The notes beneath the pieces were generated by a model that worked only from the letters and a program-made list of their open reading frames with translations, did not search any database and was not told where the DNA came from. A program made the position numbers and the translations under genes. Positions 1-9,204 of a stretch of DNA of 18,821 nucleotides are shown in pieces; the stretch's first letter is position 1; each line of letters starts with the position of its first letter. The DNA is from Phoronis ovalis. Taxonomy: Eukaryota > Phoronida > Phoronidae. Where the stretch lies: contig JAOXYB010057722.1 in NCBI GenBank assembly GCA_028565635.1, forward strand, positions 6,497-25,317, written 5' to 3'.

Positions 1-1020
1 ATAGTATCTAGTGTTACCCTGAGTTGGCTTGTTCAATGACTGAAAATGGTACTAACTATAATGCTTGTTTTATAACCAAGTGTAACATTTGTATGAGTCT
101 ATGAGTCACATGAGCTGTCAAACAATTCAGCATGCTTAATACTCTGATAAGAATGCAAGTCAGCATAAATGATGCACAATGAGCAGACAACAGTTTTTTA
201 TCTACTGCCCTCATTTAAAAATCACAATTTTTTAGTAACAATATGCAGGTTTTCTTAATATTTTCCATGATAGACAAGTTCATATGATTGATGCTCAGTT
301 TTTTATGTTGTAAGTCATAAAAACAGCTAATTTTCTGCAATTATCAGGTTCTGGTGTACTAGGTAGGTGCCATGATGAATGAAGCATAATCAATCATTCC
401 AAAAAGGAAGTTAAAATCTGTTGTGTAGTTAATGGTCAGTTTCCCACCTTAAAGGTTTTAGTCATTCATACATAATTTGTGGTTCCAGAAAGCCATTTGA
501 AAAACAAGCTCCATGTACCAAGTGTACTGATGATTTCATTGATAGCATGATATTGATATCCAAGTCAAGCTCATCCATCATAATCATATGACATGTTAAG
601 TACTTGATTGCTCTATAATACAAGCATTACAGTCCACAAATTATACACACATTTGAAATTACTGTTTAAATGTTAAAATGGTCCAATTATCTGCCATTAG
701 AAGGAGATGGATATTTAAGCTTATATGCCTACCCCAAAATGTAATTTAATTCTGTTGGGGATATTTTGTGATGTAATGAATTCCAACACTATGAGAACTT
801 CTTGTAATTGAATGCTATGTCATCAAGATATATTGGGCTGTTTCCTATTTTTCTAAATTCTGAATCCGTATATTGTCATGTTCAAATAAAATATTTCAAA
901 AATGATTGTACCCTTCAAAAAGAATATTTTTGCCCAACATTTTAACTGTGTAGAAGATTGAAATCTTTTTATTGGTGCATTAATATATTATGAAACCATT
1001 CATTACCGTATCATTTTTAC
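1..1020. other. non-coding, CpG-poor sequence
   Basis: No supported gene. AT-rich with many TG and CA dinucleotides and very few CG, as in germline-methylated transcribed introns of invertebrates. I see no coding domain or repeat with clear ends. Confidence 0.6.
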
Positions 1021-1210
1021 CTTCAAGTGGCTTTGCAAAAAATCTACTGGGTTGTCAAATAGCCTTTGCCTCACCCAATTACTATACAATTTAGAACATA
1101 TAAAAACAGACTGGTACAACACAATTTCTGAAAAAAACATTGAAAAATTATTGAACACATTTTGTACAAAGATGAAAATAAGGCAGAATGCAGTCGCTTC
1201 ACCTGCATAC

Positions 1211-1282
1211 CTTTGAATGAAATGTTTGGTCTACCGCAGAGTGCAAAACCGTCATTCGTCACAAACGCTTGGTTCTGTTCCA
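1211..1282 (-). CDS. candidate 72-bp internal exon, 24 codons, of an unknown minus-strand gene
   Basis: On the minus strand a good acceptor (CTCTTTTTACTAACCAG, with a branch-point-like CTAAC) ends at 1283. A donor (AAAG|GTATGC) follows the last exon base at 1211. Only one frame is open. It encodes E-Q-N-Q-A-F-V-T-N-D-G-F-A-L-C-G-R-P-N-I-S-F-K, and both boundaries are in phase 1, so the exon could be skipped without a frameshift. A second donor (CAG|GTGAAG) lies nine bases downstream. The patch is CpG-rich inside a CpG-poor region. The gene cannot be named, and the call rests on splice signals and composition only. Confidence 0.3.
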
Positions 1283-3979
1283 CTGGTTAGTAAAAAGAGA
1301 TATGCTAAACAGTGGTTATGAAAGCATAACTAGTCATTTATGAAAAATGTAATCTGAGCTGTAGTTGCTTCGTGATGGTGAATGCTTGTGGGTTGCTAAA
1401 TGGGTCACTGATAATTTAGAATGGGGTGCGATCCCTAATGTACAGTCAGTAGTAGCTTTTGTTTCGACATTTTTATGAACGGCATCCTGGTTACTCCTAT
1501 TGTAAACGTAGGTTGATATAATTTTATTTTTTTGTTACACCCTAGCACACAATATTTTTTTGGCAAAAGATCTCATATTTTAATGGCACGTATTGCTTTA
1601 ATAATAATATAATATAATTGCTTTATTGGATAATTGCTATTTGAGAATAAACAAGGTTAGAAAAATTAGAGGAATATCCCATTTGCAGTCCTTGAATAAT
1701 ATAATAATTACGTTTTACGTTATTTATTGTAAAATTAAAATCAAATGCAAAATCGTATATATTTTATTACACAAATATAATTATTAAAATATTAAGTTAA
1801 TAGATGAGTTCTATAACTAAAAATATACCAATGAGAAATGTAGTGGGTTTCATTGTATTTACTAAATGAGGGTGGCATAATGAACATAATTGAGAAACTA
1901 TAGAGAAGCGTGGTGCATATATTTTTATAATGAAGTGGGGTTTTATCCTCAGTTCTGATCAAGTGTAGTCATTAGTTATCATAACAAACATATTATTCCT
2001 AATAATTCACTTTAAATCCTATACACCTAATCAAGTGGAAATCTATACTTTATGCCCGGATAATCAGAAACACAAGTGAAATATTGTTATAAAGATATAT
2101 ATATTTTCCCATGTTGAGCTATGAAGTACAGAATAATGTAATTGTTGGTGCACATGAAAAAAAGTAGCTGTTTTATCTTTAATTTTTGTCGATAATGACA
2201 GAGCTAAAACTCATAAGAAAAGTTAGCAGATTTGTTTACGGGATCCCGGGAGGTAGGGCATTTTGGGACAGATTTTATTGCAGTAATTTTCTAAAACTAT
2301 TCAAGAACAAGAGACTCACACAATACGAAAATTTGACAGGTGAACTTCCTTGACTGTCATAATTTTGCAGAAAGATTAGAATATTCTGAGTATATTATTT
2401 AAATGCAGAAAAATAGGTGAACCAGTTCACTGCTGTCCTCATTGATTCATTGTGCTGAAAAAATCATTATAAAAATGGCAAATAAATAATGAGCACAAGG
2501 TAATAAGAATACACTTAGTAAACACAGAGGCAGGTTCAAGGGTGGACGCAAATATCTCGATTTTTTTGGGAAATTGCAATGAATTTGATGCTACAGTAAA
2601 CAAGTGACTAATATAATTTACCTCTAAAGTTATTATTAAATCAGTCCAAACCCGTCAGTAAAAAATATGTTTTTTGTTTATATCATTGCGATTTCACACT
2701 AGTGTAACATGTGCGTAGTATAGCATGTTTATGTATGCTTGGATGATTGATATGCGGTGTTACAAATGATTTTTATTTGCATGATTTTTTGCTCTGTTTA
2801 TTCTGCGACATAAAATTCTCATTAGAATATTTTGGTTTTTCCAGCTCAATACGGATATTGATTTATGACTTTTGTCCACTCAACTTTTAAGTAGCTGTAA
2901 ATAAATCTACACACTTCTCATTTCCTGCTAGAGTACTAGTCTTCATTTAGTAGAATGTATGTTTTGTGAAAATATAATAACGGGCAAGTCATGCAATATA
3001 TTTTTAGATAGACCTGGCGCATTAAACTATTATAAGTTATAAGAATCTTTATGCATATGCTGTTCCTACAAGTTCATTCACCTTGTCATTTTACGGGTTT
3101 TAAAACAGTTATTATTTTTAAATGTGCACATATTAAATGTTGTTCCGTTAATTGTATTAGTTTTTTAAGACACTTGAGCATCGGGTTTCGTATTTGTTAA
3201 ACATTGTTTTCAATTACTTTTATTATTTTAAATTTCTATTTCCCAATGATGACATTTTTGTTGGCCTTGATAGTCTACAACATGAACAGTAAGTTTTTTT
3301 AATTTATTTCCAGATAATTAAAAAAATGGTGGATGCCTTTGTGTGTATGAGTGTGTCCATTGTATCAGAAAATCTAACATTTTCTGCAGCATTCTCTATA
3401 CATTGCTGAACTGGATTAAAATCTGTCAAAGTAGAAATTTTCCCAATCCAATGAATCATTGGAAAAACTCCCTTCTACAAAAATCTGGATATCCTTCATA
3501 ATGCTCTCACTAACACATTCTGAGAAAAGTGGCAATTACAGATCCCATCTCTTCTGGTTGATGCTCCTTTTTACATTAGTTATGTGTTTATTCATGTTTA
3601 TTGACAGCTCTAAGAAATAATGCTGACTACTAATGAGTTGTGCTGTGATTTGTATTTAAATTAACCCACAAATAGAAACCAAACAAACAGCTGTGAAGTC
3701 TTTTGTTTTGTGTAATTAATGAGACTACTGGGACACATCTCCTGTAATGCAATGACAAAAATCTTAAAGAACTGTTGCTAAGTTTTTTTTTATCAGTAAT
3801 TGCTTTAGTCTCTATGTCTCTGGCTATTCGTATGTTTATTTCCCCAGTGATTTCAATGGGCTTTTTTATGTTTGATCCTACCTGTTATTTAAGCAAAGAG
3901 ATGAATGGAGGCAAACAATATTGGCAAATTTAAAACTTTAGTTATGTTGGGCTTCTTTTGTTGTAAATGTATTTTGAGA
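1283..3979. other. non-coding sequence between the candidate exon and the SINE
   Basis: A minus-strand frame across about 1340-1510 is open for some 60 codons but has no start, acceptor or donor of quality and is not called. The 1500-1850 part is extremely AT-rich. Apart from the inverted repeat at 3431-3478, nothing is supported. Confidence 0.6.
3431..3478. repeat. imperfect inverted repeat with 17-bp palindromic core
   Basis: The core 3447-3463 (TCCAATGA-A-TCATTGGA) is a perfect palindrome around one base. TTTTCC/GGAAAA and GTAGAA/TTCTAC extend the symmetry with small bulges. It lies in the CpG-poor left part. It could be a foldback remnant; nothing indicates a gene. Confidence 0.4.
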
Positions 3980-4185
3980 GCTGTGGCTGTGTAACAGTAA
4001 TGGTTAGCACATTCGCACCAACCACATTTGCTTGTCATGCAGGAGGGCTAGATTCAAACCAGGTCATCCCAGGGGATGTAATAGAACAACTGAGGTACCA
4101 TGGAAGTGTTATCGCTGGAAGATACTACCCTCTATAATAACTAAAGTCTATGCATTGTAATAAATTTCATAGCCAGCAACAATGT
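3980..4185 (+). mobile_element. decayed tRNA-derived SINE (probable)
   Basis: Near 3991-4010 there is an internal promoter A-box-like sequence (GTAACAGTAATGGTTAGCAC), and at 4051-4060 a B-box-like GATTCAAACC, spaced as in a tRNA-type RNA polymerase III promoter. A further 120 bases follow, unrelated to tRNA and ending AT-rich near GTAATAAATTTC. Intact tRNA folding is not possible. The B box has TCAAA where the ancestral form has TCGAA, consistent with CpG decay. The ends are approximate and I found no convincing target-site duplication. Confidence 0.6.
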
Positions 4186-7100
4186 GGATTAAATACAGTC
4201 TTCAACAATTCGTTTTAGTTATCCACAGGTTTCTGACTCACACAGTTATAAATGTTGCACTTTACAGAATATTACAAACAATCCAGAATGCAAAATTTTT
4301 AGGACTTCTTTTACTGGGACAGTTGATGGTATACATTTCAGGAAAATGCTGATTGTTTTTCCTGTGTTTTGTTGCTTAGCTCCAGGGGAAAATCCGGTAG
4401 TGTCATCCATGATGTTCCACTGACATAAAATCTGTCAAAAAGATATCTTAGCACAGTCTCTTTAAACTAAGATCATACAAAAAGTTGTGATAGTGTTAAT
4501 ACTAATTGTCACTAAAAATTAGCAGAACAAATGTAAGTATCCCTATGCTTTCACTTTGAAGCTGTGCATGATATCATCTCCACTAAAATGCAATTTATTT
4601 TTGAAATTAGTTTTCGTTATTTTACGTTGATTAGTTTTGATTTTTAGCGTAGGGTTCTTGGCAGACATCCTTGCTGTGTTTTCAGAAGCCAATTATCTCG
4701 CTGCTGTTAGTAAAATAACTGTACTGGTGGTCATGGAAGTGGTCTGGATGTTTTCTAGAAAATAAAATAATTTTTACACATTTTTCATGATTTATTGAAT
4801 CAAAAAAAAATAATGAGGAAACCGTCTTATATTTCACAATTATAATGAACAGGTTCCATGATGCAAATTGCCAAATACAAATGTTCAGCAAGTTGGCTAA
4901 TTATAATACTTAAAATAGTTCTATAGTATTATCATCTTATTTTGATAAAAATAGTGTTTTATTTTCATTTAGGCTTTTTGCAAGTTTAATTATACATACC
5001 ATATTAATACATTCCAAAACTTCATTTCAAGCAGTACTCTTCTTTAAATGATGACACATGTCATTTTTATAATATTACTAACTGTTTTTATAACTGTTTT
5101 ATTATTTGACAGCTGTCTACTGTATAGCCATCATCAAAATGCTTTTTTGTATTCATGTAAATCTGGAATTGTAAGCATATATATTCATGTATAGGTCAAT
5201 GCCTGTGGAGTTTTAGTGACCCGATCCCCATATACCAGCCGACCAAAAGTCTTGGGTCTGCCATTTTACTTGCAAAAAAATGTTCAGGTGTAATTTCTTA
5301 GATGAGTATAATTGTTCGGTAACATACCTGTCCCCAGGGCAGTAAATTGGTCAAAAAACATTAAGTGAATATGTTTAAATTCATTGACATTTATGACAAA
5401 TTTTACGTTTTTAAATCCTTTGTTATGTTATTTGAAAAATAATCTGATATTATTGTAGCAGTTATTCTTATTGTTCTTTTCCTTTCTATCTTCAAGGCAG
5501 AATTATGTATGCAGCAGACGTTATCTGATCACGCTGGGTGGTTAGCGGCTAGAGATCTTTTTATGAAAAGAAATGTATAAAGTTGTGTTTTTGTAAACAG
5601 ATAAAGAAGTTTATCCTCCTTTGAGGCATTTATACAGGTGTCAGTAAATCTTCAGTGACATCAAATTTTTTACCCAACAGGTGCCATGTGGCTGAACTTC
5701 TACCTAGTAGGAACAGTACAGTCAGTGTTATGGGCAAATAATGTATTCCTCTTCTGAGTCCTAATTCACAAATGATGTATACGTTATTAAAATTGTATGG
5801 ATGGGCCGGGATTCGTATAAAATTATCAAGTATTCAATGTTTTGCAAAATGAAGGCACAAATGATATCTTAATCTTTCATTTTTATTCCTTTTTGGGTGA
5901 GCTGGAAAATGGACTGCATCATAAATGTTGTTATGTGTAATAAATGTGTTCTCTTTTTTTTCACTATTTTTTAGATTGCAGGTGCATGTGAAACACCCGC
6001 ATGCAAAGACCTGTAATATATACCAGCATATCTTTAACAGAAACATTTATATATTTATATTTACTGATTACATTTAACTATTTAATGCTTTTAATTGCTT
6101 TAGATAATTTGTAAGTATGATATCTGATCAAAGCTGACCTTGTCTACTAGGTCAGTCTTTAAATTTTTTTACATTAAATTACAGATATAACAAAAAGTAT
6201 AATTATCAAAAAATGTTTATGCTTAATTAGTAAAATTATTTTTTTTGCATAATTATGAGAATTGGTTTTGACTATTTTTTTTACTTTGGAACATCAAATT
6301 AAGTTAAGATGTATGCATGTTACACTCAGAATTGCATAGTCTGTAATACTGATGCAGGTGACTGCATGTTGAATATGAGAAATCATGTTTTAACTAAGTA
6401 ACATGATGAGGGAGAGGAAAAGATTTATACATCAATGGATATGTGAAATTTGTATAATTTGTGATTATCGCTTTGTACATTCTGGCAATCCCTTTTTACT
6501 TATTTCATTCAAGTATGGGTATAAACATGATGTTGAGATGTGGTGTCATTTGGTAAATTTTTATAGATGAATCATTGTCAAAATCTAGACTAATAAATTT
6601 TCAAAATTGAAGGAAGTTGCGGTATTTACTGTAATGCCATTGGCTGCTTTGTAAAGTGAACTGTTTTAGGTATGTTTTGTATGCACAGTATACTATTATG
6701 AATACTATTAGTCCAGTTATTGCCCTCTGTGCTTTTGATTGTTGATTCTGAGTGTAGTTCCTATGAGCTGTCAAGAATACACAGAGGTCAGAATTTGGGA
6801 CTAAGACACCATTAATTCAATAAAACAGTTCTGTGACTAAGTGTTACAATTTGGATATAACAATCTTTTTTAATACTTCTAGCTGTCACTACCATCTAAG
6901 GCTATTTCATGAATACATCACCCAATTCATAATAACACAGCAAAAGATGTAAAAGGGGAGTGAGCTTAGGCTCACAATGTAGTTCACAGCATCAAATCAC
7001 AATATAGTTTCTACGGTAACTGTCACTGCAACAACAGGATAAAAGGAAAACTTTTATTTATAATCACACTTGAAATAAGATATTTGTGTGTAAGTCTATA

Positions 7101-7426
7101 AATTTTCAAAAATTATGTAATATTAGGAAAATATTGGTAATGTTTCTTCTAGGCAGTGATTATAAAATACTTATTTTGTAGGAAGCCTGTTGCGTTTATT
7201 ATTGTTTGTCAAACTGAACATTTATGAAGCTGTTCGTGGCGTCAATCATCGCCCACAAACCATTTACAACGACAACTTGCGATCCATTTTCAGCTATGCT
7301 TTTCTGTGCTTTTTTTTATTTTCAGCGTGTCAAAATCCCTTCGATTTTATGCTCTTCCGATTTAGGGCCCCTTTTACAAATTGTTGCAGTGTGAAGCAGG
7401 GACCCACAATTCAAAAGGGAACACCT
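4186..7426. other. non-coding, largely CpG-poor sequence up to the transposon
   Basis: Contains only short open frames (4682-4891 and 5834-6046 on the minus strand, 7190-7453 on the + strand) with no recognised domain. The last runs into the transposon end and is interrupted by it. GC rises from about 7.2 kb. Confidence 0.6.
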
Positions 7427-7436
7427 GGTCACCACC
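7427..7436 (+). repeat. left target-site duplication GGTCACCACC
   Basis: This 10-base direct repeat abuts the left terminal inverted repeat and is identical to 7937-7946. It marks the host sequence duplicated on insertion. Confidence 0.88.
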
Positions 7437-7481
7437 TCGGGGGGCTCACTTGAAAAAAAGTCGGGTACCCATACTCGTCCG
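7437..7481 (+). repeat. left terminal inverted repeat (45 bp)
   Basis: Compared with the reverse complement of 7892-7936, it differs at five positions, including the very first base (T versus C). It contains a G6 run, a poly-A run and GTCGGGTAC. Confidence 0.9.
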
Positions 7482-7496
7482 TAGGGTGCAAAATAA

Positions 7497-7846
7497 GCCC
7501 TTAAACGGGAAGTGGAGGATCAAAATGCCACGCCTCACCGGGGGATTTTGCTGAAAAAGGTACCCCTAAACAGGAAGTTTTCTCTGAAAAATTAATAACT
7601 AAAAAAAAAAACGGTTCCCAAAAAAATCGACAAATAAAAAAAAAACGTCGTCAAAACAAAATAATACACTAAATTTAAAAAAAAAATGCAAAATGGTCGC
7701 CAAAAGGTAATGCTCGCTGAAAAAAGGACCCCTAAACGGGAGGTGTACGTGAAAAACCAACCCCTAAACGGGAAGCTACATTTGCCAAAAACATACCCCT
7801 AAATGTGGTTTTCCGCCAAAATCGACCCCTAAACGGGGTTCCCGGG
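7497..7846 (+). repeat. degenerate ~32-bp internal repeats centred on CCCCTAAACGGG
   Basis: Six copies of a CCCCTAAACGGGAAG-like core start at 7498, 7563, 7729, 7761, 7796 and 7826. The last four are 30-35 bases apart, and the earlier gaps of 65 and 166 are near multiples of about 33. Between cores the sequence is A-rich, with a frequent TGAAAAA or CCAAAA just before the next core. Divergence is highest at the copies at 7498 (CCCTTAAACGGG) and 7796 (CCCCTAAATGTGG). This is a decayed minisatellite inside the transposon. No protein is encoded in a continuous frame. Confidence 0.75.
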
Positions 7847-7891
7847 AACCCCGTCGAACGGCTAAAAAGGTACCCCTTACCCCCGTTTTTT

Positions 7892-7936
7892 CGGACAAGC
7901 ATGCGTACCCGACTTTTTTTTAAGTGAGCCCCCCGG
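7892..7936 (-). repeat. right terminal inverted repeat (45 bp)
   Basis: Inverted copy of 7437-7481, with 40 of 45 positions identical. It begins CGGACAAGC on the + strand and ends in C6 followed by GG, next to the right target-site duplication. Confidence 0.9.
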
Positions 7937-7946
7937 GGTCACCACC
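7937..7946 (+). repeat. right target-site duplication GGTCACCACC
   Basis: This is the exact partner of 7427-7436, directly after the right inverted repeat. The element's last bases are GG, so the duplication could be scored as 8 to 10 bases; 10 gives equal-length inverted repeats. Confidence 0.88.
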
Positions 7947-8059
7947 AAGTGAGCGTTGATTACTTGGGATGATTACTTTTCCTCCCCGAGTCCGCCCTGT
8001 TCAGTTCTCGTCTGTTGACTTTTACGGTCATTTTGTCTGTAATTAAAAAAATGGATTAA

Positions 8060-8127
8060 GCGGCTTTCACAGGCATGACCAATGCGTTTTGCGGCTTTAA
8101 CAGACATGATCATAACAGTGCGTTTTT
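8060..8127 (+). repeat. imperfect tandem duplication (31 and 37 bp)
   Basis: Two adjacent units both start GCGGCTTT. They share CACAGGCATGACC / AACAGACATGATC and end GTGCG or ATGCG followed by T's (8060-8090 and 8091-8127). The second unit carries a short insertion. The pair sits about 110 bases after the transposon. Function unknown. Confidence 0.55.
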
Positions 8128-9140
8128 TTACATCAATCTATCTTAAAGCCTTGCGGCGATCATGGTTACTACTGATAGTGATGCCCGGATTAAAAGTAAT
8201 TAATTTTTCTTAGTAATAAGTCTATGATTGTCATGGGAAGTAGCATTGATGATTATATTGAAAATAATTATAAAAAGAAATTTGAGAAGTTGGGCATGAG
8301 TTCAACTTTTTCTCTTCGATTTATACTCTAGGAAATTTTCAAGTAGTGCAATGAAAGTTTCTCTTAATGTATATTTTACTGTGAAAAACTTACACGCTAT
8401 ATTGGCGTGGCTAATTTTAATTAAACTGCAAAAGCTTACAATGAGTTAAAAAAAATTTTTTTTCAAAAATCAACAAAAAACAAGAAGTTTCTCAAATTAA
8501 AAAGACGCTACCTGTTAAATCCGACATCATGATGTATAAATGATCTAAATTATTAGTGTCCTTTTTTAATACAACATGTTTTTCTTTTTTAAATCTTTTA
8601 CGTTTTTTGTCCAGTGTTCAACATTGCGCATTTTGTACATGTAGTTCTCAGATATGAAACGTTGTAATGTTTTGATTTCGTGTTTAATCTGTTGTCATTT
8701 GTCAACACTTTTAAGTGATCAAGTACTTGCTTAGTCACTCCCTGTCAACACTCTTGCACTATGTGTTGTTTTAAAGGCGACTTGCCGCAGGAAAGTTTGT
8801 GTAAATCTCGCACAGTAGTAACTCTTCCCGGTATATTTGCATTGTATTTGTGTTTTGCCTTCTCAGGCTTGATGCTTTCTTTAAAAACTTTGAGCAACTT
8901 CTTGAGAAACTTTTAATCAACTGAGTTCCGTATTTTTTATCAATAAAAAAACTGCTAGAGAAATGCAACACACTTGTGACGAACTGTTTCATTACAAAAA
9001 AAAAATTGTAGGATCCCGTCCTGAATACTTCAATAAATATTTTTTTATATTAAATATGCGATCAAATTTAGACAAAACAGAAATGAGTATATTGAAAAGA
9101 TACTCAGATATATCCGTTGCAACATTTGTACCTCTGTCAC
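8128..9140. other. non-coding sequence between tandem duplication and foldback
   Basis: AT-rich with long A and T runs. The two short overlapping open frames (8771-8992 minus, 8963-9145 plus) have no family resemblance and no convincing splice context. Confidence 0.5.
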
Positions 9141-9204
9141 AATAAATCCAACCGTTAGTGTTCCGTAATTCTCAACGTACGGAACACCAACGGGTGGATT
9201 TATT
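9141..9204. repeat. 64-bp foldback palindrome (27-bp arms, 10-bp loop)
   Basis: The left arm 9141-9167 starts AATAAATCC and the right arm 9178-9204 ends GGATTTATT. The arms are reverse complements at 25 of 27 positions around the loop 9168-9177. Transcribed from the minus strand, one of the two mismatches becomes a G-U pair, so 26 of 27 positions could pair. It could be a minimal foldback transposon remnant or a hairpin RNA gene of precursor-microRNA size. The right flank 9205-9400 is unusually GC-rich for the window. No target-site duplication beyond TA-type ambiguity is visible. Confidence 0.7.

Larger units (their letters stand above)
7437..7936. mobile_element. 500-bp non-autonomous DNA transposon (MITE-like) with 45-bp terminal inverted repeats
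   Basis: The ends at 7437-7481 and 7892-7936 are inverted copies matching at 40 of 45 positions. Starting at the second base, the left end reads CGGGGGGCTCACTT, then a run of A, then GTCGGGTAC. Directly outside, GGTCACCACC occurs in the same orientation on both sides (7427-7436 and 7937-7946), which is an exact 10-bp target-site duplication. The interior has no transposase or long open frame, so the element must be mobilised in trans. A 9-11-bp duplication with long inverted repeats is most like Mutator-type (MULE) elements, but the superfamily cannot be fixed without a related autonomous copy. CpGs are plentiful and the duplication is intact, which suggests a fairly recent insertion. Confidence 0.9.

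Noticed and set aside
1340-1510. 60-codon minus-strand open stretch
   Set aside because: No start codon, weak acceptor, ends at a stop without a donor.
5991-6003. 13-base match AAACACCCGCATG shared with 18183-18195
   Set aside because: The similarity does not extend beyond 13 bases; no evidence of a repeat family.
7190-7453. 87-residue plus-strand open frame
   Set aside because: It starts in anonymous sequence, crosses the target duplication and ends inside the transposon end. It has no domain and the 3' part is transposon sequence.
8963-9145. 60-residue plus-strand open frame ending at the foldback
   Set aside because: Stops exactly at the hairpin edge but shows no family resemblance or splice context. 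The low-complexity lysine and phenylalanine runs fit chance.
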